Source of the DNA: Steinernema hermaphroditum
Taxonomy: Eukaryota; Nematoda; Chromadorea; Rhabditida; Steinernematidae
Assembly: GCA_030435675.1 (NCBI GenBank)
Contig: CM059624.1
Coordinates: forward strand, 11,804,769-11,868,768
Direction of reading: 5' to 3'
DNA length: 64,000 nt
This document shows positions 54,613-64,000 of this stretch, piece by piece. The number at the start of each line of letters is the position of its first letter. Position 1 is the stretch's first letter. The translations under genes and the position numbers were made by a program. The notes under the pieces were generated by a model. It was not told the DNA's origin, ran no database searches, and saw only the letters and a list, made by a program, of their open reading frames with translations.

Positions 54613-55458
54613 TTAGACGTCACAGGGAGAATACCACTCACATGAGTGCCCTCCGGGGAAGAACCCAAAGAACCAACTCCACCACCCCGGATGATGCTTG
54701 CACAGCTGTCCAGCGGGACATCCCCCACAGTCTACAACAAACTATTCTATGCCAATGTGGTAATATTACACTTACGGTCTTCTTTCTTCGGAGGACATGT
54801 CGATTGCGGAATGCACTGACTGTAGAACCTCACATATCCCGGCTTGCAGGCACAGTCGGGAAGGAGACAGTCGAACAGAGAACAGTTGGGCTGGGGCACT
54901 TCACAGGTGCCGTCACAAGGAGAGTCGGACCATTCTTCTCCAGTGAGACATCCGGGGATCGGACACTCCGAGACGGCGACACATTTATCGTCGCAGTTCC
55001 GGGCAAATCCTTTCTCGATAGGACACTCACAAAACTCGGGTCCGTCGTCGAAACACACTTGGCCGACACAGATGGTCTACAGAAACCGATGTTGATCAAG
55101 CGAAGGATCGTGTGCTTACGGTAATATTTCGGACGGCGGTGTCACAGTCTTGCTCGCATGGAAGACACTTCGTCACTTCCTCGTTGGGGCCACAGGTTAT
55201 TCCGCCAGCTGAACGTTTAGGTCAAAAATTTTCGACAAGATCGGAATTCTCTTTTCAAACGATGACAAGAAACTGAGAAGGTCATTTACTGTGAAACTCA
55301 CAGATAGGGCTGCTTGTTGAAATACTCAAAAGTTTGGTTGTTGTTGTAGACTGTGCATCAGCTACTGTATCACAAAGCGTCGTAATAGCCTAAAACAAGA
55401 GAACAAACCTCTTCCAGCAGCGTGGACATACCAGCCAAACAACGACAACGAACTTCAT
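54613..55458 (-). CDS. Secreted cysteine-rich TIL-like protein, diverged paralogue
   Basis: Five exons (55458-55432, 55389-55302, 55208-55120, 55076-54776, 54731-54613) give about 207 residues. The exon layout is identical to the palindrome copies: exons 3 and 4 have exactly the same lengths (89 and 301 bp). Signal peptide MKFVVVVWL+AITTLC. The Ser/Thr spacer is only ~30 residues (STTTTKLLSISTSS). The cysteine-rich half reads CGPNEEVTKCLPCEQDC, FCECPIEKGFARNCDDKC, CDGTCEVPQPNCSLFDCLLP, CACKPGYVRFYSQC, and the last exon has HCGGCPAGQLCKHHPGWWSW and ends CEWYSPCDV. It sits 135 bp outside the right arm in the same orientation, so it looks like the older tandem parent or sister of the duplicated gene. 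CATAAAAG at 55500-55508 (reverse) is its likely TATA box. Confidence 0.88.
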
Positions 55459-56554
55459 AATTCCGCGGTTCCACATCTGGCGCATCCTTCCATTCTCTGG
55501 CTTTTATGAATTCTGCTATCACGCATATGCGTGCAGTTGTGAGTCACGAGAGAGTCGATCAGGATTAAAAAGCCGGCTATTGACAAGGCGATGTGCGATC
55601 TGTTTTGAAGAACCGCGCTCGAAAATAAACTTTGCACGTATTAGTCTTGACTCGCACCAAGGTCGTCCATCACAAGATGTCGAACAGTGGTGATATTTGA
55701 TTTGTAAAGTCTGTTTCCGACGGAAATAGAACTGTAATCCTGTTCAGTGGACTCTCAAAAGAAACATCAAGAGTAAACAGAACAACTCCCATTTTTTTTT
55801 ATTTCAAAAATTTCAAGGCGTTCTCAATAATGTGATCCCATCACTGTCAGGGATGGAAATCGAGTCGAATCTAATCGAAGTCCAATCCTGAATCCGATTC
55901 CGATTCTGAGTCCGGACTCGTTTGGGATTCTCAAACAAGTCCGAGTTCCCATCTCTGATCCCGTTATCATCGAAACTAACTGAGCTCGGTTCGAAATTTT
56001 AAAAATGTAGCATTCCTCCTCTTTGCGTATTTCCAAACTGACACCAACAACAGCTCACTATTTCGAGCATACACATTCTTATTCACTGCTTATGTCGGGC
56101 TTACACTGCTCAAGTAGTCACTTTTGTGCCTAAAAGCTATAGTCTTCAAGCATGGAGGCGCGTGGTAACAGTGTTCGGACTACTGATGCCAACAGTGAAT
56201 ATCTCGAGTGAAATGTGTGCCACATCGTTAAACGTAAGTAAGCCTGTAGGTAGATTCGGTGCAAGGTGAGTTGAGTCTTTCTCATTTTCAGTTTCCACTA
56301 GTATCGCAAACTCAAACTCAAATATTAACAATACCAGCCCAACCAACGCCTATCTGCAATGAGGATCGCTTTGTAGACCGCCGAAAGCCAAATCTGAATC
56401 AGCCATAGCACGATATTACAGACAAACATGGACGTAGACAGTCTAAGGTATCGCTGATAGACCGACAGATTCTCGCGTCCGCCTATCGCCTCTATTCGAG
56501 GTTAAAGCGGTTACCGGTTGATCTATTTAAAAATTAAAAGAGGTTACTCCTTCA

Positions 56555-56645
56555 GAGTCGGGCGGTGGTGGCTGGCTTCTTGACAAGGAGGTAGAACTAC
56601 AGCTCCCAGGTGTTCCAGGCCTTCTCCTTTAGAACCGCAGCTTAA
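56555..56645 (-). repeat. GC-rich dispersed repeat, copy 6
   Basis: AGAGTCGGGCGGTGGTGGCT ... CCCAGGTGTTCCAGGCCTTCT is the inverted match of 47440-47525. About 85 bp. Confidence 0.65.
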
Positions 56646-56783
56646 GTCGCACGGACTTTACAGAGACATATGCTTTTTCTCTATTTCGAATCAAATTCTA
56701 TCATCTCTACCTTCTATTTTCTGTTCAACTTGACCACTTTATTAATTCATCAAATATATAAAGAAAATCGAGCAACCCTTTGT

Positions 56784-57441
56784 TCAGCAACCATTCTTCG
56801 TTCCTTTCAAACAAGGAGGACAACTTTTGAGTGGTATGCATTTGCCGTTCGCTTTTTCCCTAACATATCCTGAAAACAGGCATAGTTAGAAGCTTGTATG
56901 GGTGGAAAAGAATGTACCATCCACGCATGTGCATTTGGAGTGAGTGGCGATTTTGCACAAATGAGCATTAGGGGCCTGGCACGTATCATCGCAAGTAGCC
57001 CTCGTGTTCCAGAATTCGTTTTCTGGACAAACAGCTAAAGGCCAGAAGTGATCATTCTGGATTATAGAGGAACTTGCGTGTTGAGGTGCATGGGCAGTCC
57101 TGCACACGAATGCATTTCCCGTTCTCCACCTGTCTGATGTAGCCTGAAATAAACAAGAAATAGGAAAGGGAGGAGCAAAACGTACCTTCAATACAGGTGC
57201 ACTGCGGATGGGACATTATTAGGCAAAGATGAAGATTACGATTCTGGCACGTGTCCTCACAAGTGGCCACTGGATTCCAGAATTCGTTTTCGCCACATCT
57301 CGGAGCTTAACGATCAATGCAGCGATTTCATCAACGCCTTCTTACTTGTTTGAGCCAGCAATCCTATGGCGTGAAGGGATATGAAAAGCTAGAAGAGTAG
57401 GCCTATGCAGAAATCGAGGATCGACTCACCACAAGGAGCAT
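56784..57441 (-). CDS. Secreted two-domain TIL protein
   Basis: Six exons (57441-57430, 57388-57346, 57305-57186, 57143-57078, 57034-56918, 56869-56784) give about 147 residues. Signal peptide MLLV+LFISLHAIGLLAQT is split after four codons. Two TIL domains follow, each split by an intron at the same place: CGENEFWNPVATCEDTCQNR ... CTCIEG/GYIRQVENGKCIRVQDC, and CPENEFWNTRATCDDTCQAP ... CTCVDG/GYVREKANGKCIPLKSC. The intron between the domains uses a GC donor (GCAAGT at 57077-57072), required to keep frame and avoid a stop. CATAAAAG lies about 40 bp upstream of the ATG. Likely extracellular protease inhibitor, target unknown. Intact. Confidence 0.88.
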
Positions 57442-57649
57442 TTTCGTTCCACAATGTTGTATTATTAGCATCGTGTACTTTTATGATATCAGATATGTAA
57501 GAGGATTAGCATACTTTTCGGAGAGAAACACACATTTTGCAGGAGTTAATCTTCTTGGCATTCCGAAGTACACTTTGGTTTTTGACCCCTAAATGGTGGA
57601 GCGTCAGATAGTTGCTCTCATAGAGATGAAAATACTGAAACCTAAGTAA

Positions 57650-58010
57650 TTTGTATAAAGCGTCCAATATCGGAGCTAGAGCGCACCGCGTTGAGGAAGC
57701 TCCCTCCCTGACCGGGCCCTTTCCCATTCGAGGTTTTGTCGGCCTATATGATCCCTTGGCTGCCTGGACCGAAAGTGTACGGTACTTGCTTGTACTAGTG
57801 GGCGTGGAGCCGGAGAGGACCTGGACGTTGTCGCGGTGGGCTTCGGTGAATTCTCCCCATATCGGAGATGGCGCGCACTGCGTTGAGGAAGCTCCCTCCC
57901 TTCTGTTCAGTGATGGATCAAGCCAGCGACGATTCCGGAGCCGTTACATAGCAACATAACCGCTTGCTCAACTCACTCGAGGAACCTCAGAGACAGCGAT
58001 TGAACGACCC
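57650..58010 (-). repeat. GC-rich dispersed repeat, copy 7, with internal tandem duplication
   Basis: A block reading ATATCGGAG ... GCGTTGAGGAAGCTCCCTCC occurs at 57666 and again at 57858. The segment 57958-58010 (CGCTTGCTCAACTCACTCG ... ACCTCAGAGACAGCGA) matches the 47.33 kb family core inverted. Confidence 0.6.
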
Positions 58011-58220
58011 GATTCTAGATGTCATTCCTAGATCTTGACTGGTCTACAAACAGTTCACCTGGAGCGATGACTAGCATGCAAAAACACAAACACCTACTGT
58101 GCTTTTTGGCCTAAGGCGATTAAATTGTACAAATAGACATCAAACATGGAACCCGTTCTGCGCGCCTACTTCAATATAATCCCTCCAAAATGGACCACTG
58201 AACATTGCACGCTGTTTTCG

Positions 58221-58757
58221 ATGATTGCGCTGGTAAGTTGCGCATTGAAACTCTTTCTAGCGCTATTTTTAGGTTCATCTTCTGCCTTTCTTCCTTTCAC
58301 TTCTGGCAGTCGAGTCCATGACAAGTAAATTGGTCGGATGCACAGTTACGTTCTCTCTGTCTGTCTTTAGCGCCGAAGTGCCCGGAGAACGAGTTCTGGA
58401 ACCCGAATGCCACCTGTGACGACACCTGCGAATTCCCAAATGCGCACAATTGCCCACTAGAACCATGGCCTCGCTGCACCTGTATAGACGGTTCGGAGAG
58501 GGATTTCAACAGTTTCGAACGTCTTGTTTAGGCTACGTCCAAGTGATCGCTGGCGGCAAATGCATTCCACTGAAAGACTGTCCCCCGCCACCTCCCGAAT
58601 GTAATTACCAGCTCCTCGGCTAGGGAAAAAAGTGATTTCAGGCAGCTGCGTAAAGTGTCCCCCTGGTCAGCACTGCGTAGTCCATCGCATCTACTGCATC
58701 AGAGCTCCATGCCCGCAGCCGAAGCCCGTGTGCGAGGAAATCCCAGTTGGAAAGTGA
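58221..58757 (+). CDS. Secreted single-TIL-domain protein
   Basis: Five exons (58221-58232, 58273-58324, 58371-58490, 58532-58600, 58642-58757) give about 122 residues. Signal peptide MIAL+VHLLPFFLSLLAVES, split after four codons exactly as in the neighbour at 56784-57441. One TIL domain follows: CPENEFWNPNATCDDTCEFP, CTCIDG/GYVQVIAGGKCIPLKDC. A last exon has a different cysteine module, CVKCPPGQHCVVHRIYCI, ending CEEIPVGK. The donor after CTCIDG (GTTCGG) is non-consensus beyond GT but is the only one that joins the domain halves. It is transcribed opposite to the neighbouring two-domain gene. Confidence 0.85.
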
Positions 58758-59379
58758 GAATTGGAGTTGGTTGAGAGTGAAATATTTGATGGGTTCGGGA
58801 ATATTATGGAAAACAAAGCTAATTTATAATGCTCATTTCGCACATGAAGCCAGGTTGCTTTTGTACGAGGGTTCGCTGGTTCGTAGAGATGGAAAGCCGA
58901 CTAAAGTGGGTCTAACATCCGCTGAGGTTCTTCGCGATTTCCTAGCTTATCGCACAAAACACTTCTGACATGGTCATTTACGCACATTTCATATCTCGTT
59001 CACTTCAGTTTTTGAACAGCAAATGGATATCTAACAAAAAGCTAATCGTGTTCTCCCTCATAGCCTCATAGGCTAATGCTCACCATGGTGTTTGAGTAAC
59101 TGCATGGAACGAAGAAAGGGAAATCGAATGTATGGAATTGCCAGCTTTAATGTTGTCAAACTCAAAGTCAGCATTTAAAAATTTCACACTGATCTCCATC
59201 ACTGAGATCACTACAGAGTGTGACAAATTAGTCGCGGTGGATGCGTTCCAGAACCACGACGATCTGCACAAATGACTTGCTGACGTCGATTCTCGTACAA
59301 TTAGCATCCAAAAGATCCAACATCAGTCCTGTTCCTACTCATACGGTTATGACGTAGTTCTTACAATGACGCATTCGAT

Positions 59380-62084
59380 TCAATGTATCGATGAGGGCGT
59401 ACATCGAGTTCCGAGATGGGATGACAGGATAACCGTTTGCGAGACCATCGTCTTCGGGACTTCAACGCCCACAATCCTGAGAATCCCAACGCGCAACTCC
59501 TTCACGAAGAAAATGGCGATAAGCGAATTGAACGCGTAGTAGGTGTAGGTGAGCACTCTTATGAAGTCGATCACAGGCTTCGGGATGTCCAGCACAACGT
59601 CTAAGGACCCATGGATACTGATGTGTCTTTCACGCTTACCATAGGTGATGAGCTGAGATCGAACTAAGAAGGGAACGATGAAGAAAATAGGGAGAACAGC
59701 CTGCATGGTCAGCGAGTACAGCAATCTCTTTTCGATCACTGATTTGACGGGGTTTGATTGGACAAATCCTAAAGCAGAAAGAATGCTCCCTCCCAGTGGA
59801 TCATTCCAACCTCCAGTGGCGTTCTTCTTGAAATGCACGACGAAGTAGGCCGTCCGCAGACTCAGAAGAAACGAGGTTACCGCCAGGAAGCAGTAGGTAT
59901 TGAGATGGACTCTGAGGAGCCATGCTGGGAACTGGACCACTTTGGCACAGACGTCGTCTTTGACAACGTCGTGGTAGATGAACAAAGATCCGAGGTACAG
60001 ACCCTAAACCAGTGATGCTAATCGTGGCAAGACCTCAAGATCGAGTCCACTGGACTCGGTTTCCAGTCGGAGGACTTAACAAATTTTGGACTAAATGGTA
60101 TTCTCAAAGTTGATTTACTCAAGGACTCCGGCTGGAGTTGACCAATGGACACAAGGTCTCGACACGATTAGCATGAACGAACACAAACACTCCCTTCTTA
60201 CCACAATTATGAAAACAAGAGGATATATGAAGTATATAGTCGACGCGGAAAATCTTATGCAAAAATCGCGAATGGTCCCGCAACGAAAATTTTTGGCGCG
60301 AAAAGTGCCTCACGGCCGATTTACAATGGGATTTCGGTGTTCTGGCAGAGAATCGTGGAAATCTCGTGTAGTTTCACGGTTTCGATGAAAACAGAAGCCG
60401 TACATTTGTTCTCCAGGCTCTGACGAGCATTTTGCGCCCTGGGTGGTCGGAATTCGCTGCGTTTCCACAGATCCTATACGTTTTTACGATAGCAGTGTCG
60501 TTTCACGCGGAGACTGTCCTCAATATTGACCGTGTTTTGGATATTTTACCTTCAAAATAGCAAAATGAACAAGGAAATAACTAGAAAGATCATTAATCTG
60601 TTGCATCTGAATCCGAGTCTTCTTCTGACGAAGAGCGATAAGCCATGCCGGCAAATGAACCTGCATGTAGGTTAAGCAAGTCATGACTTCATTGACTTGA
60701 CTTCATTAAACGATTTTTCGACGAAATGTGTGCCTCGCATGGAGTTAAGCCTGTTCGACTCCCCCCTTATCACGCAGAATTGAATCCAATCGAACAAGTC
60801 TGGGGTTACGTGAAGCGTTATGTGCGAGACCATCTCGTACATCAAGACAAGATCGCCACCGTTATGAATCTTACCCGAGAAGCTTGTGAATCTATACCAG
60901 TTTCGCATATTAGAGGCTTCTATAGAAATGCGCAGAGCAAAGAGACTGAATTGCTCAACCTACATGCAGATTCATTTGCCGGCATGGCTTATCGCTCTTC
61001 GTCAGAAGAAGACTCGGTTTCAGATGCAACAGATTAATGATCTTTCTAGTTATTTCCTTGTTCATTTTGCTATTTTGAAGGTAAAATATCCAAAACACGG
61101 TCAATATTGAGGGCAGTTTCCGCGTGAAACGACACTGCTATCGTAAAAACGTATAGGATCTGTGGAAACGCAGCGAATTCCGACCACCCAGGGCGCAAAA
61201 TGCTCGTCAGAGCCTGGAGAACAAATGTACGGCTTTTGTTTTCATCGAAACCGTGAAACTACACGAGATTTCCACGATTCTCTGCCAGAACACCGAGATC
61301 CCATTGTAAATCGGCCGTGAGGCACTTTTCGCGCCCAAAATTTTCGTTGCGGGACCATTCCCGATTTTCGCATAAGTTTTTCCGCGTCGACTATAGCGCC
61401 TTTTCCGACACCGTTATCCTGTGGCACATGGACAAGTATCTGTCCACGCTTGTGACCTGGAAAATTATTTGTTTATGGTGCATGAAATATTCATTATGAG
61501 GAGATTTATTTAGCGGCATTTGCGGGGAAATGCCATTATTCCTACGGTAATTAGATTACTTTCAGTCATCCACATTTCGCGCTATTCTGGGAAAGTTTCC
61601 TTCTGCTTTTCGTTTCGAGATCAAAGATAGGCCAGGCCTAGATGCCCACCTAATTTCCAGCTCTATCGGAGACGGAAAAACTCACAAAAAGTGCGAAGAA
61701 GAAAGGCACTTGGAGCATGTAGTTGACCTTCTGAATAGCACAACACGTAAAAAAATTAGCAGGATGCTTGGTGGTGAAGAAATAAAGATAGTAGGTGCAA
61801 ATGGTGGCCACACAGCAACAGGTCAAGAAGCTGTAGAAGGCGCCAAAGAATAGCGAAATCTAAAAAGCGATCTGTTATGCATCACTTTAGCGTTCAAACG
61901 CTACTTTGTATCTTTTTCTCATCGACTTCGATCTCAGCGTTATCGACAAAACCAAGAAATTGAGCAGCACACCAAGGTAGCCCTGAGCCACAGCCCCAAC
62001 CGCCGTGTAGAGGAAGCCAGGGTTGTCGAGTAGAATGGTGGTGGTCATGTTGAAGTCCTGGGTAACTGTGGTGAAGTAGCTCAT
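59380..62084 (-). CDS. Nematode serpentine chemoreceptor (7TM), transposon remnant in intron 2
   Basis: Exons 62084-61905, 61859-61686, 60003-59640 and 59600-59380 join in phase (0, 0, 1) to give 312 residues. Helices: YTAVGAVAQGYLGVLLNFLV (TM1), FFGAFYSFLTCCCVATICTY (TM2), YMLQVPFFFALFGLYLGSLF spanning the second intron (TM3), AWLLRVHLNTYCFLAVTSFL (TM4), LTMQAVLPIFFIVPFLV, and YYAFNSLIAIFFVKELRVGI near the end. The short loops, lack of DRY and the VLSITLRSKSMRKRYK first-loop style fit nematode-specific str/srx-like chemoreceptors; the exact class is uncertain. The start could instead be an upstream in-frame ATG at 62189. Intron 2 (60004-61685) carries the palindromic transposon remnant but the splice sites and frame are intact, so expression may persist. 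Confidence 0.8.
60235..61395. mobile_element. Palindromic IS630/Tc1-type transposon remnant (foldback)
   Basis: Left arm 60235-60679 and right arm 60951-61395 are inverted ~445-bp copies, starting TATAGTCGACGCGGAAAA. The 271-bp centre plus the right arm encode the transposase C-terminus. Each arm contains its last ~30 codons. No 5' half of the transposase exists. The structure equals one 3' end present twice, head to head. Confidence 0.88.
60690..61037 (+). pseudogene. DDE transposase C-terminal fragment
   Basis: FIKRFFDEMCASHG leads into VRLPPYHAELNPIEQVWGYV, the third catalytic block (PPY...NPIE..W) of IS630/Tc1-type DDE transposases, followed by KRYVRDH and an acidic Ser-rich tail ending VSDATD. 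The first two catalytic Asp blocks are absent. It sits on the strand opposite to the host chemoreceptor gene. Confidence 0.8.
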
Positions 62085-62742
62085 TTGAACTGAGTGCGTG
62101 ATCGTCGGAGCGAAAGGCGCCTCCGCCCCTTTGCGAGAAAAACAGGAGTTCGAAAAGTGATTTATTGGGAAAACAGCTGGAACTTCCACAGAATGCAGAT
62201 GGGTGCGTAATTGGGGCGAGGTCTGTAGGTTTACGAAGCATTCTTGGAATGCGTGAGGACAGATCTAACGACTTCCTGAATGATGCATGATTCGACCTCG
62301 AGCAGCAGTGGCACAAGCAAAGTAATGTTTAAACGCAAAGAAGGCCTCCTTTGCAGACAGTCTATATGTTCTGCATTCTAAACGTCTGTAGTTTACTGTC
62401 TGACCAGTCGATTTCAGACAGTTCCGCAAAGTACATACAATTTGCAAGAAAGCACAGACGTCAAAAATAAAACTCTGTCTGCAAAACTAACTGCTGTGTC
62501 TGCGTAGAGCGTTTCATTTACACTTTGCGAGTTATTTTGAAAGCGGTTGTTCTTCAAACAGTTCCTAACCGACACTACTAAGCAAAACAAATGGGTCTCG
62601 TGTTCCATATACAACTTATTCCAAACCATTCTCGGATCGATCGCGGATTTATGCTTAACCATCTCAATAACAATTCAACATAATTCAACTTAGCATTAGT
62701 TTGAGCAAATAACTCCAATTAAAACAACATAAACTAGCGGAC

Positions 62743-63356
62743 CTAGCGAAGATAATTAAACTGCTGGTTTCCGGTAGGAGGAGGGGCGAACATTCCGGGA
62801 GTCTGCTGACGGTTCATCGCGCGCGAAGGGGCGAAGCCGAGCGCCTTCTGGAGATTCTGGCGAATGGTCATCGTGCAGAGGATGTAGAGGAAGATGAAGC
62901 TGCAGTCGGTGTAGTCATCGCCGGCGAGATTACGGTGGCTCAGGCCTTGGACGAAGGAGATCGGCGTGAACGGGAGCTTCGCGACGACGACACCATCGAA
63001 TATGCTGGAAGGCACAGTTATAAGAAGCGGGATTGGAGGCGAAAGACTCACTTGTTGAAGGTGCTCAGAAGAGCGGTGAAGGTGAATCCGATCGCCAGCA
63101 TAGACTTCATCTTGAACATGGAGAGATCACGGTTGGTCGCCTTCAAGCGCTCTTCTTCGCGCTCGATCTTGCGCTTCTGGTTCTTCCCTTCCGTTACGGT
63201 CTCCTTGCGGCGCTCAAGCTTCTTTGCCTTCCGGTCCATGTCCGCCTTCAGGCGTTGGTATTCCTCGCGGCGGTAGACGAGAACATACGTCAGACCTTCG
63301 CCCAAAAGGGCCGTGAAGATGGAGATCAGAATGATCAAAACGCAGTCAGCATACAT
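62743..63356 (-). CDS. TMCO1: TMCO1, ER calcium load-activated calcium channel
   Basis: Two exons, 63356-63052 and 63004-62743, give 188 residues, the same length as human TMCO1. The order is MYADCVLIILISIFTALLGE (TM1), TYVLVYRREEYQRLKADMDR, a coiled-coil of ~40 charged residues (KKLERRKETVTEGKNQKR), MLAIGFTFTALLSTFN (TM2), then IFDGVVVAKLPFTPISFVQG, SHRNLAGDDYTDCSFIFLYI (TM3) and LGFAPSRAMNRQ. TMCO1 is an ER membrane protein of the Oxa1/EMC3 superfamily. It releases overloaded ER calcium and is part of a ribosome-associated multipass translocon. The ATG is preceded 12 bp upstream by GACTTTAG, a good trans-splice acceptor, 169 bp after the stop of the synthetase gene on the same strand. It is therefore probably the downstream gene of an operon. 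Confidence 0.95.
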
Positions 63357-63524
63357 GGCGGTACCCGTCTAAAGTCAACGTCCAAGTAAAATGTATTAAA
63401 ATCATAGAGGCATTGTGTGATTCACACGTATGGACATCCACTATGCGACACATTTTCCACCGGCTAAAGAACGCTTCAACATTAAACTTTAAAACAACAA
63501 ACAACGAATAAATAGAAAAACAAT

Positions 63525-64000
63525 TCAGAGCAGAGGTTCAATGTTGATTTCGATGGCCGAAACTGGAAGGGTCAAGCCGAAGGCGGTGAGCACTTCGGGG
63601 TGCAGGATACCCATTCTTCCGAGCACGACGTCGTTAGGGCCAACAATGGCGGCGCAGCGTCCGTTGAAGTAGGTAGGGCACTGATCTTCGCGGATGTAGT
63701 AGCTCTTCTTGTTAAAGCCGTAGGGAATGCCGATCAACTGCATAACACGGTCAAGGAATCCGTGGATGATTTCGAATCCTGCCGTTCTGTTCATATAAAC
63801 GGCCGCGAGTCTCCGTTCGTTGCGCGCCCCGACTTCTAGAAACAGAGACTTTCAATTGTGTCAACTGGCAACTTTCTGTACCTTTGTTGCTGTCATCTCG
63901 CAGAACAACATCTTGGATCTCGAACAGCCTCAGAGGGAGAGGCATATCGCGATTCGATGCTAGGGTCTTCAACAGTCCGGAAAGGAGATTTGTGCGGGCA
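63525..64000 (-). CDS. FARSB: Phenylalanyl-tRNA synthetase beta subunit, C-terminal part (continues past window)
   Basis: Exons 64000(partial)-63882 and 63835-63525, with a 46-bp intron, encode the catalytic-like B6/B7 core end of cytosolic PheRS beta: [36 protein letters not shown], then [40 protein letters not shown] and [20 protein letters not shown] before the stop. The beta subunit pairs with alpha (FARSA) to charge tRNA-Phe and carries editing. The N-terminal two-thirds lie beyond position 64000. Same strand as TMCO1 and likely the first gene of a shared transcript. Confidence 0.93.

Overview
The window looks like nuclear DNA of a free-living nematode. The evidence is protein-coding genes broken into many short exons by 40-60 bp GT...AG introns, a nematode-type chemoreceptor, a family of small secreted TIL-like cysteine-rich proteins, an expanded-type Skp1 relative, and a possible two-gene operon with a trans-splice-like acceptor. 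A rhabditid or diplogastrid worm such as Pristionchus is my best guess; the species is not proven by anything I can see.

Layout. 0.5-10.3 kb is a gene block: a tiny tail-anchored membrane protein (+), then on the minus strand a mitochondrial acetyl-CoA hydrolase/CoA-transferase and a 13-exon anion-type Cys-loop ligand-gated channel, with two weak hypothetical genes between them. 10.4-23.4 kb is gene-poor. It holds a MITE-like palindrome and, at 18.47-20.93 kb, a mariner-type element with a Merlin-type element nested inside it. 23.5-24.0 kb is an intronless Skp1-related gene. 24-43 kb contains one two-exon rhodopsin-class GPCR (30.3-32.5 kb), duplicated non-coding repeats and a decayed mariner. 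43.0-54.5 kb is a large inverted duplication: each ~3.8 kb arm carries one TIL-like secreted protein gene and one heat-inducible-looking hsp70 gene. The two hsp70 copies face away from each other around a ~3.9 kb centre that holds a small four-helix (EXPERA-like) membrane protein gene and another decayed mariner. 54.6-58.8 kb has three more TIL-like genes. 59.4-62.1 kb is a chemoreceptor gene with a 1.16 kb palindromic transposon remnant in its second intron. 62.7-64 kb holds TMCO1 and the 3' end of the phenylalanyl-tRNA synthetase beta-subunit gene, probably co-transcribed.

The sequence is damaged in both hsp70 copies. Blocks of G-runs replace coding sequence, and the middle of the right-hand copy reads as bacterial DnaK (Xanthomonadaceae-like) with single-base insertions. 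I read this as contamination or consensus error across a near-identical inverted repeat, not as biology. The most interesting real structures are the hsp70/TIL palindrome, the two transposons whose 3' ends are duplicated as inverted arms, the nested Merlin element with motif arrays at both ends, and a GC-rich dispersed repeat family with about seven copies here.
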